Shown in pieces: positions 16,289 through 24,602 of a stretch of 42,010 bases of DNA (its first letter is position 1; each line of letters starts with the position of its first letter). Both the position numbers and the translations under genes were made by a program. The stretch is from positions 1-42,010 of the forward strand of contig DASVWH010000252.1 of the NCBI GenBank assembly GCA_036389715.1, in the 5' to 3' direction. Under the pieces are notes generated by a model. That model saw nothing but the letters and a program-made list of their open reading frames with translations, had not been told where the DNA came from and searched no databases. The stretch comes from DASVWH01 sp036389715. GTDB taxonomy: Bacteria > Acidobacteriota > Blastocatellia > Pyrinomonadales > Pyrinomonadaceae.

Positions 16289-17200
16289 TTATTCCTTAAT
16301 GCCCAGCTCGTCGAGGAGCCCTGTCTTGTCGCGCCAGCCCGCTTCGACCTTGACGAACAGCTCCAGGTGGCAGCGATGCCCGAGCAGGTGTTCGATGTCG
16401 CGGCGGGCACGCGTGCCGATCTCTTTGAGCTGCTCGGCTCCCTTGCCGATGATGATCTTCTTCTGGCTCGGGCGCTCGACGAAGATGGCGCAGTGGATGC
16501 GCGTAAAGTCGGGCCGCTCTTCATCAAAACGCTCGGTGACGACGGCCGTCACGTAGGGCAGCTCCTCGGCGGTCGCCTGCAAAATCTTTTCGCGGACAAT
16601 CTCCGAGACCATCAGGCGCAGGGGCTGATCCGTCAATTCGTCTTCGTCGAAGATGGGCTCGCCTTCGGGCAGATGATTGATGATCTCGCCGAGCAGCACT
16701 TCGACCATCTCTCCCTTCGACGCCGAGATGGGAATGACCGCTTGCCAGTCGTGCTCCTGCCCGTACCACTCCATCAGGGGCAGGAGCCGCGTCTTATCCG
16801 CCAGCTTGTCCGTCTTATTGAGCAGAAGGATGGCGGGCTTCTGCGATTGCCTGACGAGTTCGAGCACGAAGCGGTCGCCGTTGCCCGTCGGGACCGCAGC
16901 ATCGCGCATCAGGAGCACCAGGTCCACGCCTTCGAGCGCATCATGGACGGCGGCCATCATCCTCCGGTTGAGCAGGTAGCCGGGCTTATGCACGCCGGGC
17001 GTATCAACCAGCACGATCTGACCTTCGGGGCGCGAGATAACGCCCTGGATGCGATGTCGCGTCGTCTGCGGCTTATTCGAGACGGCGGCTATCTTCTCGC
17101 CCACGAGCCGGTTCAGGAGCGTGGACTTGCCCGCGTTGGGCCGCCCGATGAGGGCCACGTAGCCGCTGCGATAGCCTTCACTTTGCGGAGTCTCAGACAT
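16289..17200 (-). CDS. era: GTPase Era
   Basis: A 303-residue GTPase that binds the 3' end of 16S rRNA and helps assemble the 30S subunit. The P-loop is GRPNAGKST at residues 19-27. The switch region contains TTRHRIQGV, G3 is VDTPGVHKPG and G4 is NKTD. The C-terminal KH domain includes EERPDFTRIHCAIFVERPSQKKIIIGKGAEQLK in pattern, with the RNA-binding GKGG position read as GKGA. Length is typical. It is the first gene of the minus-strand series leading to prmA and rsmE; the M20 peptidase gene lies 49 bases upstream and may be co-transcribed. Confidence 0.97.
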   Translation of the reverse strand: MSETPQSEGYRSGYVALIGRPNAGKSTLLNRLVGEKIAAVSNKPQTTRHRIQGVISRPEGQIVLVDTPGVHKPGYLLNRRMMAAVHDALEGVDLVLLMRDAAVPTGNGDRFVLELVRQSQKPAILLLNKTDKLADKTRLLPLMEWYGQEHDWQAVIPISASKGEMVEVLLGEIINHLPEGEPIFDEDELTDQPLRLMVSEIVREKILQATAEELPYVTAVVTERFDEERPDFTRIHCAIFVERPSQKKIIIGKGAEQLKEIGTRARRDIEHLLGHRCHLELFVKVEAGWRDKTGLLDELGIKE

Positions 17201-17248
17201 AATCGAGCAGTATGTTTATTCGGATGTTCGACCGCGGTATCCGACCGT

Positions 17249-18406
17249 TTAGCCTCTACCCTGCGCGATTTCTCCGTTGAGCTTCATGATCTGCAAGGTC
17301 ATCTCGGTGGAGGCGTAGAGGTCTTTCACGTCGAGCCATTCGTTGACGGTGTGGATGGCGCGCATCCCCGTGCCGAGGTTGGCGCATTCGATGCCCTTGC
17401 GGTTGAAGATGTTGGCGTCGCAGCCCCCGCCCGAAGCCATCGTCTCGACCTTGAGGCCCATCTGCGCGGCGGCCTGCTTGACGAGCTGCACGACGCGCGA
17501 ATCGTCGGGCACGTCCATCGCGTAGTATTCGGGCTCGACCGTTGCCTCGACGCGGCCCCTGGTCGTGCGGCCCTCGACCGTCACCTCGTACCTGGCGGCG
17601 GCGTCTTCAAAGCACTTGACCATGTGGTCGCACTGCGCCTTGAGCTTCGCTTCATCGAGCGAGCGCGCTTCACCCTTAAGCTCGACGAAGTTGGTGATGA
17701 TGTTCGTGGCCTTGCCGCCTTCGATGACGCCGATGTTGGCCGTCGTCTCTTCGTCTATTCGGAAGAGCTTCATGTTGGCGATGGCTTCGGCGGCAATCTT
17801 GATGGCAGAGATTCCGTATTCGGGTGCGACGCCCGCGTGCGACTCCAGCCCGTAAACTTTGAATTCGAGATGATTGGCCGACGGCCCCTTGGTGAAGAGG
17901 AAGCCGGGGTCGTCCGAATCGAAGACGATGCCGTACTTCGACCTGATCTTGGAGACATCCAGGTTCTTTGCGCCGAGCAGCCCGACCTCTTCGCAGATGG
18001 AGAAGACCGCCTCGATGTCCGTGTACGGAATATTCTGTTCCTGTAGGCAGCGGATGGTCTCGATGATGACGGCGCAGCCGGACTTGTCGTCGCCGCCGAG
18101 CACGGTCGTCCCGTCGGTGCGAATAATATCGCCCTCGACGATGGGCTTGACGCCTTCGCCCGGGACGACCGTGTCCATGTGCGCGCTCATCATGATCGGC
18201 TCGCCGGGGATAGTGCCCTTGAAGCGCGCGATGACGTTGCCGGAGTTGCCGCCGACCTTGCTCCCGGCGTCGTCAATCTCGACCTCTGCGCCCATCTCTT
18301 CGCAATACTTCTTGATGCGCTCGGCAACGTCGCGCTCCCTGCGCGAATGGCTGTCTATCTGGACGAGTTCGAGAAGAAGATTCTTGATGCGCTCTTGATT
18401 TATCAT
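17249..18406 (-). CDS. M20 family zinc peptidase, PepT/tripeptidase-like
   Basis: A 385-residue cytosolic aminopeptidase-like enzyme of the PepT-like M20 clan. The metal-binding pattern is complete: H and D in MSAHMDTVVPG, the bridging D in LGGDDKSGCAV, the catalytic and bridging Glu in ICEEVGLLGA, a metal Asp in FDSDDPG, and a C-terminal His in MRAIHTVNEW. The dimerization domain with the second-subunit His (LESHAGVAPEYG) is also present. It most likely removes residues from short peptides; substrate range is inferred. The start was set at 18406, where GGAGG stands five bases upstream; the longer reading from 18469 lacks such a site. Confidence 0.92.
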   Translation of the reverse strand: MINQERIKNLLLELVQIDSHSRRERDVAERIKKYCEEMGAEVEIDDAGSKVGGNSGNVIARFKGTIPGEPIMMSAHMDTVVPGEGVKPIVEGDIIRTDGTTVLGGDDKSGCAVIIETIRCLQEQNIPYTDIEAVFSICEEVGLLGAKNLDVSKIRSKYGIVFDSDDPGFLFTKGPSANHLEFKVYGLESHAGVAPEYGISAIKIAAEAIANMKLFRIDEETTANIGVIEGGKATNIITNFVELKGEARSLDEAKLKAQCDHMVKCFEDAAARYEVTVEGRTTRGRVEATVEPEYYAMDVPDDSRVVQLVKQAAAQMGLKVETMASGGGCDANIFNRKGIECANLGTGMRAIHTVNEWLDVKDLYASTEMTLQIMKLNGEIAQGRG

Positions 18407-18588
18407 TGTTCCTCCGTCAATCTTCAATCGTGAAAAGAGAGAATCGCTCTGCTCTTTACGGCTAACCATCTATTGTTTACGTCTTTTGTTAAATCCTACT
18501 ACACGCCGCCCGAAAAGCAAGGATGAAGCAGCCGGGGCCTGACGATGAGAGCCGCTCTCTTCGGCCCGGATGAGCATCCCTGGCGTCT

Positions 18589-19359
18589 TCATCCCTGCGC
18601 CTTCGGCCCTGGCGTCCTGCGCCGGGTTAAATCATCGAGCACGCGCTGAAGCTCGTCGCGCTTGGCGTCGAGCAGCGCATTGTCCGCATCGGCCGGAACC
18701 CAGATGGGCGGCGCAATCGAGACGAGCGCGCGTGTGAAAGGCCGCGGAATCTGGAATGCGTCCCAGCTCCCGACTTCCCAGTAGCGCGCGGCCGTGATGT
18801 TGAAGGGTAGAATCGGCTGGCCAGTCTTTTTCGCCAGCAGCACCGCGCCCATCTTCGCCACGTAGCGCGGCCCCTTCGGCCCGTCAATCGTGAATGCGGT
18901 CGGTCTTCCGGCGCGCATCAGGCGGGCCATCTCGACAACGGCCCCGACCGCGCCGCGCGTTGACGAGCCGCGCGCCGCCCCGTAGCCGAAACGCTGGATG
19001 AAGCGCGCGATGTATTCGCCGTCGAAGCTCTGCGAGGTCATGACGACGATGCCGCGATGGCGGAAGAAGTAGGTGGCCAGGAAGACGCGGTTGTGCCAGA
19101 AGGTGTAAATGGGCACGCGCCCGTCGCCGGACGCCGCTGCCAGGTGCTCGCGGCCTTCGACCTCGAAGCGGACGCTGCGGCCGATGAGCCCGATCAGAAA
19201 GTAGAAGACCAGGTCGGCGGCGCGAATCATCAGACGCTTCTTCAAGGGGTATGAAGAGAGGTCTGCGAACGTGTCGGCCCGCCTCAGGCTGCGGCTAGCG
19301 CCCCGGCCCTTGCCGTTGGCGTCCTGGCCCTGCTCTGGTTGTTGCGCTGATGCCTGCAT
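18589..19359 (-). CDS. DUF374 lysophospholipid acyltransferase-family protein
   Basis: A 256-residue protein (from the chosen start) related to LPLAT acyltransferases. Family motifs are TFWHNRVFLATYFF, MTSQSFDGEYIARFIQRFG, RGSSTRGA and FTIDGPKGPRYVAK. A hydrophobic segment near residues 47-65 (LVFYFLIGLIGRSV) would anchor it to the inner membrane. DUF374 proteins are thought to transfer acyl groups onto lipid A or other lipids, but this is not settled. The start is uncertain: ATG 19359 gives a 40-residue disordered leader, and a later start near KKRLMIRAADL would fit homologues as well. No strong ribosome-binding site is seen. Confidence 0.85.
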   Translation of the reverse strand: MQASAQQPEQGQDANGKGRGASRSLRRADTFADLSSYPLKKRLMIRAADLVFYFLIGLIGRSVRFEVEGREHLAAASGDGRVPIYTFWHNRVFLATYFFRHRGIVVMTSQSFDGEYIARFIQRFGYGAARGSSTRGAVGAVVEMARLMRAGRPTAFTIDGPKGPRYVAKMGAVLLAKKTGQPILPFNITAARYWEVGSWDAFQIPRPFTRALVSIAPPIWVPADADNALLDAKRDELQRVLDDLTRRRTPGPKAQG

Positions 19360-19580
19360 GAAGGGTTTTCCGGCTGCCGAGTCTAGCGGAAAAAGCCCGC
19401 GCGTCAAAGCCTGCGGGCAACGCACCCCAAGCGCCGCACGCTCTTAGCTTTACCTTTCTCCTTTCGATTGGATATTATTTGAAACGCAGTCCCTGACTTT
19501 TTCGTATAGCGCGTGCGGAAAGCCTTTTTGTGCTTGTTCTTCCCTCCTCGTAAATCTGGGTCCGAAGCGGCTAGAGGCAG

Positions 19581-20450
19581 ATGGACAAACGACGAATCCT
19601 CATCGTTGACAACAATGATGAGCTGCGCGCCATGCTTGAGCAAGTGCTGCGCGATCTCGGCAACGAGGTCGTGGCCATCGGCGACCGCCAGCTTGCCCTG
19701 GAGCGCGAAGACCTAGACGAGTTCGACCTCATCATCTCCGACCTGACGGACGAAGCAGACCCCGCCATCCAGCTCCTGAGCGAGATAAAGCGCAAGCGTT
19801 TGCTGGTTCCCGTCGTCGTCTCGCCCGGCGAGGCCGAGCCGCGCGGCGTCGTCAAAGCCTTCAAGATGGTCGCGGCCAACTTTCTGCGCCTGCCCTATAA
19901 CAAGGATGAGCTGCTCTCAATCGTCGAGAAGACGCTCGCCTACAAGCTGCGCTTCGTTGACGCTCCGCAGGTGCTGCCCTACGTGCGCGAGAAGATAGAC
20001 TTCGAGCTGCCAAGCGACCTGGCGCTGATGAACGGCGTCCTGCAATACCTGATCGAGCGCGTCTCAAAGCTCGGCATCATCAAACCCGAACGCTCCAACC
20101 TCTTCGTCGCGCTCGACGAGGCTTTCGTCAACGCCGTCAAGCACGGCAACAAAAACGACCCGCACAAGCTGGTGCGCATCACGGCCGAAATCTCCTCGCA
20201 GGAGGCACGCTTCACGGTCGAGGACCAGGGCGACGGCTTCGACGTGCAGGAGATACCGGACCCGCGCGACCCGCAGAACCTCTTCAAGACTTCGGGCCGG
20301 GGCGTCCTGCTCATCTACAACATCATGGACGAAGTCCGCTACAATGATCGCGGCAATAGCCTGACGATGGTCAAGCGCCCGGAAAATTCGCTCGAAACGG
20401 AACTGATTGAAGCCTTCACGCCTGACGACCAGAGACCTGGACATCATTGA
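19581..20450 (+). CDS. Receiver domain fused to RsbW-type ATPase (anti-sigma/phosphorelay-like)
   Basis: A 289-residue regulator. Residues 1-125 are a response-regulator receiver with acidic residue D10, phospho-acceptor D54 (IISDLTD) and S81 at the Thr/Ser position. The invariant Lys before Pro105 is replaced by L104 (FLRLPYN), so phosphoryl signalling may be changed or lost. Residues about 135-275 are an HATPase_c domain of the RsbW/SpoIIAB type, with N box DEAFVNAVKHGN, G1 box EDQGDGFDVQE and G2 box SGRGVLLIYNIMD. Such proteins often act as anti-sigma-factor switch kinases or stress-response regulators. No anti-anti-sigma partner is adjacent. The membrane glycosyltransferase gene downstream starts inside its 3' end. 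Confidence 0.9.
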   Translation: MDKRRILIVDNNDELRAMLEQVLRDLGNEVVAIGDRQLALEREDLDEFDLIISDLTDEADPAIQLLSEIKRKRLLVPVVVSPGEAEPRGVVKAFKMVAANFLRLPYNKDELLSIVEKTLAYKLRFVDAPQVLPYVREKIDFELPSDLALMNGVLQYLIERVSKLGIIKPERSNLFVALDEAFVNAVKHGNKNDPHKLVRITAEISSQEARFTVEDQGDGFDVQEIPDPRDPQNLFKTSGRGVLLIYNIMDEVRYNDRGNSLTMVKRPENSLETELIEAFTPDDQRPGHH

Positions 20451-22023
20451 CGCACCGGCCGGGACGCGGAGTTTCAGAGCGGCGTGGCGCTGGTGGCTTG
20501 CGCCTGCGCTCCTGGCTCTCATCCTCGCGCTCATCTTCCTGGACCCGTTTATCGGCGATTGGGACGGGCTCGATTACACCGTGCTCTCGCTGGCCGGGCG
20601 TCCCTCCTCGATGATCCTCGGGCGGATGCTCTTCATCTTCACGAATCACGCGCTCTGGCTCGTCGCGCACGCGTTCTTTAATCTTTCGCCGGACCAGGCG
20701 TACCTGCTCTTCAAGTTTGCGGTCGTTGCGCAAAGCCCGCTGGCGGTGATGGCCTGGTGGGTGCTGGCGCGCGAGTTGACGGACTCGGTGCGGGCGGCGA
20801 CGCTGGCCGTCCTGCTGCTCTCTGTCTCGCCCTTCTTTATCCTCTACAGCGGGCAGGTGATGACGGAGATTCCGTCGCTGCTCTGGATGGCGGTCGGGCT
20901 CATTATTCATTTGCGGGGCGTGCGCGGGCGGCGCATCCCGATGGTGCTCATCGGCGCTGCGTTGCTCGGCCTGAGCGTTAACATCCGCGAGGCCGGGCTG
21001 CTTTATGCTCCGTGGCTGCTGATTGCGCCGCTCGTTTGCGGCTGGAGGTTGGAGCGGCGCGAGATATTGACGACGGCACTGGCCTGCCTGGTCTTTCTCC
21101 TCTTCGCTTTGGGCCTGTTCGGAGCCTGGTTCTGGCTCGATGTTGAAGGCTATCGCGGGGCCTGGTACGGCTGGGTCGAATCTACGCGCCTGGAGTCGGC
21201 GCGGCATCCGGTCTCGCTCGCCAACTTCGGAACCTTACTGCGATATTTTTTGTACGCCGCGCCGCTCGCCCTGCCCCTCTTTCCGTTTGCGAGCATCAGC
21301 GAATACAGGCAGCGCGGGCTGACATTGTTGCTGGCCTTCGGCTGCCTCGGTTTTTTCGCAAACCTCTCGCTCATCATTCATTACAGCGTGGTCCTGAACG
21401 GTCGTTATCTGCTGACGGGACTACCGGCGATGCTGCCCCTGGTCGCAGTCCATCTGCTGCGGGTCTTGACGGGCCTGACAGGTCAGACGCGACGCGCCTT
21501 TGCCAGCTCCCTGCTGCTGATTTCGCTGGTCTCCATCGGGACCGGCTTGCGCTGGTGGCCCGGCAGCCTCGCTTATGCCAGGGCGCGCGCTTTGACGAAA
21601 GATTACCGCACGCAGCTCGCACTCTTGCCGCCGGATGCGGTCGTCATCCCCGGCGGGCAGACGGTCGCCGTCACCTACTGGCGCGGCATCGGCGCGGGCC
21701 ACTGGGATGTCATCGGCACGGGCGGCGGCTGGCCCGGCGGACACCTCGCCCCGGACATCGAGCGTTACCTGAAAGAGGGAAGGCGCGTTTTCCTAGACGC
21801 AGACCCGCGCTGGTGGGCCGTGTGCGGATGGCAGGAAGCCGAGACGCGAGAGCTGGCCGCGACGCAGATGCGCTTCAACTTCCGCCGCGTCTCCGGTACG
21901 ATATTCGAGCTCAGACCACTGGCGGACGCCGCGGCCCGCGACGAGCCGAATCTTGAAACCCTCTTGCCGGAGCAGCGACCGGCCGACGTTCAAAAGTGCG
22001 GGGGCCAGGGAAAATTATCATGA
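20407..22023 (+). CDS. Multispanning membrane protein, GT39/ArnT-like glycosyltransferase
   Basis: A 538-residue protein with about ten hydrophobic helices, starting near residue 28. The first extracytoplasmic loop has the acidic motif DPFIGDWDGLDY, similar to the catalytic Asp region of GT39/GT83 enzymes that move sugars or other groups from lipid-phosphate donors. The C-terminal 130 residues are soluble (RTQLALLPPDAVVIPGG, then YLKEGRRVFLDADPRWWAV). The donor and acceptor are unknown. The first codon appears to be TTG at 20407, overlapping the upstream gene by 44 bases; no in-frame ATG or GTG occurs before the first helix. The stop overlaps the amine oxidase start in ATGA, indicating translational coupling. 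Confidence 0.8.
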   Translation: MKPSRLTTRDLDIIDAPAGTRSFRAAWRWWLAPALLALILALIFLDPFIGDWDGLDYTVLSLAGRPSSMILGRMLFIFTNHALWLVAHAFFNLSPDQAYLLFKFAVVAQSPLAVMAWWVLARELTDSVRAATLAVLLLSVSPFFILYSGQVMTEIPSLLWMAVGLIIHLRGVRGRRIPMVLIGAALLGLSVNIREAGLLYAPWLLIAPLVCGWRLERREILTTALACLVFLLFALGLFGAWFWLDVEGYRGAWYGWVESTRLESARHPVSLANFGTLLRYFLYAAPLALPLFPFASISEYRQRGLTLLLAFGCLGFFANLSLIIHYSVVLNGRYLLTGLPAMLPLVAVHLLRVLTGLTGQTRRAFASSLLLISLVSIGTGLRWWPGSLAYARARALTKDYRTQLALLPPDAVVIPGGQTVAVTYWRGIGAGHWDVIGTGGGWPGGHLAPDIERYLKEGRRVFLDADPRWWAVCGWQEAETRELAATQMRFNFRRVSGTIFELRPLADAAARDEPNLETLLPEQRPADVQKCGGQGKLS

Positions 22024-23432
22024 CCCAACAAAGCTCTATCCGCGACGATTCAATCGAGCGAAACGGTGCGGGGAAGAGCCCGGACCGGCGCGAGTTTCTC
22101 AAGCGTGCGGGAGGGGCCGCGCTCGGCGCTGCCGTCCTGCTCAATTCGCCCGGGCGGGCGCGCAGGCGCTCCTGCATCGTCGTCGGCTCAGGGCTTTCCG
22201 GCCTGGCCGCGGCCTACGCCCTGAAGCGCGCCAACTGGCGGGTGACGGTGCTCGAAGCCAGGGAGCGCACAGGCGGCAGGGTTCTCTCCTACCACTTCGC
22301 GGAGAATCCGAAGCTCATCTGTGAACTCGGAGGCGAATGGGTCGGGGCGAGTCATGAGCGCGTCCAGGCGCTCTGCCGCGAGTTCGGTATCGAGCTGGCG
22401 GACCATCGCTTCAAGGCTTCGTTGATGCGCAACGGCGTCGTCTCGCGTCCCGGCACATGGAATTTCTCCGCGCGGGCGGAAGCCGCCTTCGAGAAGTTCA
22501 AGAAGACCTATAAGTCTTACGGGCAGAGGAAGAAAGAGCAGCTCGACCGTTATGATTGGTGGACCTGGCTGCAAAACCTCGGCTTTACGGAAGACGATCT
22601 CCTGCTGCGCGATTTGATGGACAGCACGGATTTCGGCGAGTCCATCCGCCACGTCTCGGCCTTCGCGGCGTCCTCGGAATACTTCGAGTCGAGCCCGGAA
22701 AACGAGATGGATTTCAAGATGCGGGGCGGAAATTCGCGGCTCGTCGCGGAGCTGGCGGCGCGCCTTGAGCCGGGCACTGTGCGGCTCAACATGCCCGTCA
22801 CGGAGATTGGCCAGCGCGCCGGGCGCGTTCAGGTGACGGCCCGCGGCGAGAGGTTCAGCGCGGATGCCTGCATCTGCACGGTCCCGGCGCGCACACTCGA
22901 CCGCATCCGCTTTGACCCGCCGCTCCCGGCGCGCCAGTCGGCCGCCGCAGAGGAGTTGCAGTATGCGCGCATCATCAAAAACTCCGTCCTCTTCGGAGAG
23001 CGATTCTGGGACGCGGAAGACTTTTCTCTCGTCAGCGATGTCACCTCGCACTACTATTTCCATAGCACCAAGAACCAGCCGGGAACGCAGGGCATCCTGT
23101 GCAGCTACGCCATCGGCGAGAAGGCAGACGTGCTCGCGGCGCAGGACGACCGCAGGCGACTGGCGCAGGTCGTCGGCGACCTGATTCCCTTCAACGAGCG
23201 CGCTCCCGCTCTCTCCCAAAGCATCAAGTCCTACGCCTGGCAGCGCGACCCTTACACGCAGGGCGCTTACGCGCTCTATCGCCCCGGACAGTGGTTCGGA
23301 GTCCGCCCCTTATTGCAGCAGCCGCACGGCAAAGTCCTCTTTGCCGGTGAACACCTGGCCGACTGGCAGGGCTTTATGGAGGGAGCGGTCGTGACCGGCG
23401 AAGGGGCGGCCAGGATGCTCATCCGCTGTTGA
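22020..23432 (+). CDS. Tat-exported flavin amine oxidase (FAD-dependent)
   Basis: A 470-residue flavoprotein of the monoamine/amino-acid oxidase type. The N-terminus has a twin-arginine motif, DRREFLK (R23, R24), followed by a hydrophobic region AGGAALGAAVLL, so it is probably exported folded with FAD. FAD-binding motifs are VVGSGLSGLAAAYAL, the acidic VLEARERTGGRV and a C-terminal LFAGEHLADWQGFMEGAVVTGE with the classic GExx near the flavin. The structure is that of amine oxidases acting on polyamines, amino acids or aromatic amines; the substrate is unknown. The start at 22020 overlaps the preceding stop by four bases (ATGA) and has AGGGAAA upstream, in favour of coupling to the GT39-like gene. 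Confidence 0.92.
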   Translation: MTQQSSIRDDSIERNGAGKSPDRREFLKRAGGAALGAAVLLNSPGRARRRSCIVVGSGLSGLAAAYALKRANWRVTVLEARERTGGRVLSYHFAENPKLICELGGEWVGASHERVQALCREFGIELADHRFKASLMRNGVVSRPGTWNFSARAEAAFEKFKKTYKSYGQRKKEQLDRYDWWTWLQNLGFTEDDLLLRDLMDSTDFGESIRHVSAFAASSEYFESSPENEMDFKMRGGNSRLVAELAARLEPGTVRLNMPVTEIGQRAGRVQVTARGERFSADACICTVPARTLDRIRFDPPLPARQSAAAEELQYARIIKNSVLFGERFWDAEDFSLVSDVTSHYYFHSTKNQPGTQGILCSYAIGEKADVLAAQDDRRRLAQVVGDLIPFNERAPALSQSIKSYAWQRDPYTQGAYALYRPGQWFGVRPLLQQPHGKVLFAGEHLADWQGFMEGAVVTGEGAARMLIRC

Positions 23433-23494
23433 GCAAAGGAGCGTGCGAAGCCGGGCGGCAGGCGGCGCACCCGTTGGCCCGCGCGTGAAAAATG

Positions 23495-23521
23495 TTGAGC
23501 GGGCAAAAGTTCTGTTACAAT
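23495..23521 (+). promoter_or_regulatory. Candidate sigma70-type promoter
   Basis: TTGAGC (23495-23500) and TACAAT (23516-23521) are 15 bases apart, a good -10 with a slightly short spacer. Transcription would begin near 23528 and leave a leader of about 165 bases before the zinc-ribbon gene at 23693. Confidence 0.4.
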
Positions 23522-23557
23522 CAGTCCAGCTCCAATAGTCCGAATGTCTTCCCTGTC

Positions 23558-23579
23558 GCCTGATGCTTGCGCATCAGGC
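23558..23579 (+). promoter_or_regulatory. Leader hairpin upstream of the zinc-ribbon gene
   Basis: A perfect 9-bp stem (GCCTGATGC / GCATCAGGC) closes a four-base loop TTGC in the predicted 5' leader. No T-run follows, so it is not an obvious attenuator. It may be a structural element; its function is unknown. Confidence 0.4.
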
Positions 23580-23692
23580 AAGAGGGCCCTTAGTCTTCCG
23601 TGAACTGAACTTTAAAACGCCCGCGCCGCGCGGTCACAGGCGGCAGCGGCAGAGCTTAATAAGATTCGCAGCAGGATTAAATCAAGGAGAAA

Positions 23693-24472
23693 ATGATGCA
23701 ACGCTGCCCCTCTTGCAACCAGACCTATCCAGACGACGCTCAGAGCTTTTGCCTCAACGACGGGACGCCGCTCGTGAGGGATACCTCCGCGCCCTATGAC
23801 CCGCAGGCGACGATGCTCAACGTGCCGCCGCCGCAGACCAACTACCCGACGCCGCCGCAGGGCTATTATCAGAATCCGAATCCGCAGCCGGGCGCTAACC
23901 AGACGCCGCCCCCGCCGTGGCCCAACCCTTACGGACAGCAACAGCAGCAGTACGGAGCGCCGCCCTACGCTGCCGCCGCGCCGACCGGGAAAAACAAGCT
24001 GCCGTTAATCCTCGGCGGCGTGGCCGTGCTCCTGATAGGGGCGGGCGTCCTCTTCTTTTTATTGTCGGGCTCAAAGTCGGAGACGGCAAACAACAATTCC
24101 AATAACTCCAATAGCTCCAATAATTCCAACAACAGCAACCGGTCTCCGGTGACGACGAACGCGAATCGCCCGATAACCATTCCGACTCCGGCCGCGACGA
24201 CCGGCACGACGACCAGCACCACCGTCTCGACCGGCTCTTACTCGAACGACGAGGCGCACAAGCTCTTTCAGGCCGTCGGCATCACGAAGGATCAGGCCCT
24301 GATTATCGAAGTCGCACAGAAGATCGGGATAGTGGAGGCGAGCGGCCAGCCCAACGATAAATTCCAGCCCTTCATTGACGAGCATTACAAGTGGGCTCCG
24401 AAAAATGCGGCCTGGATTCGCCAGTACCTGACGCCGGAAAAGGCCAGGGAATACGTGATGGAAAACAAGTAA
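23693..24472 (+). CDS. Zinc-ribbon membrane protein with Pro/Gln-rich and Asn-rich linkers
   Basis: A 259-residue protein. It begins with a short CPxC ribbon (C5-x2-C8, C20, in CPSCNQTYPDDAQSFCLNDG), a start pattern typical of Blastocatellia proteins. Then comes a Pro/Gln/Tyr-rich stretch (about 28-95), one transmembrane helix (about 102-122, LPLILGGVAVLLIGAGVLFF), an Asn/Ser low-complexity linker (about 129-150), a Thr-rich region and a compact C-terminal domain from about 180 (DEAHKLFQAVGITKDQAL to EKAREYVMENK). The cytoplasmic ribbon and extracytoplasmic domain suggest a sensor or scaffold; function is unknown. AAGGAGAAA precedes two adjacent ATG codons, and either could be used. Confidence 0.8.
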   Translation: MMQRCPSCNQTYPDDAQSFCLNDGTPLVRDTSAPYDPQATMLNVPPPQTNYPTPPQGYYQNPNPQPGANQTPPPPWPNPYGQQQQQYGAPPYAAAAPTGKNKLPLILGGVAVLLIGAGVLFFLLSGSKSETANNNSNNSNSSNNSNNSNRSPVTTNANRPITIPTPAATTGTTTSTTVSTGSYSNDEAHKLFQAVGITKDQALIIEVAQKIGIVEASGQPNDKFQPFIDEHYKWAPKNAAWIRQYLTPEKAREYVMENK

Positions 24473-24525
24473 CGAAAAGCGCCGCCCGCGACTGCGGCGG
24501 CGGCTCTCCGTCACAGCAGAGGCGC

Positions 24526-24556
24526 AAGCGCCGGAACAATTGGTGTCCCGGCGCTT
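24526..24556 (+). terminator. Possible intrinsic terminator
   Basis: A 9-bp stem, AAGCGCCGG at 24526-24534 and CCGGCGCTT at 24548-24556, closes a 13-base loop, 53 bases after the zinc-ribbon stop. It is followed only by TCCTCTT, so termination may be weak. It separates the zinc-ribbon gene from the LolC-like gene. Confidence 0.45.
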
Positions 24557-24602
24557 TCCTCTTGCGCTCTGCGGGCCTCGACGCTTACTCTTTTTCTACT
24601 TC

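Noticed and set aside
16229..18046. A 605-codon plus-strand open frame opposite era and the M20 peptidase
   Set aside because: Its translation lacks any recognisable motif, and it runs across two clear minus-strand genes and their spacer. In GC-rich DNA the opposite strand of genes often stays open by codon bias.
19479..19510. Promoter upstream of the receiver-ATPase gene (TTGAAA and TATAGC)
   Set aside because: The two boxes are 20 bases apart, too far for a normal sigma70 promoter, and there is no other support.
22188..23219. A 343-codon minus-strand frame opposite the amine oxidase
   Set aside because: It lies wholly within a gene with full FAD motifs and has Arg/Ala/Val-biased composition typical of shadow frames.
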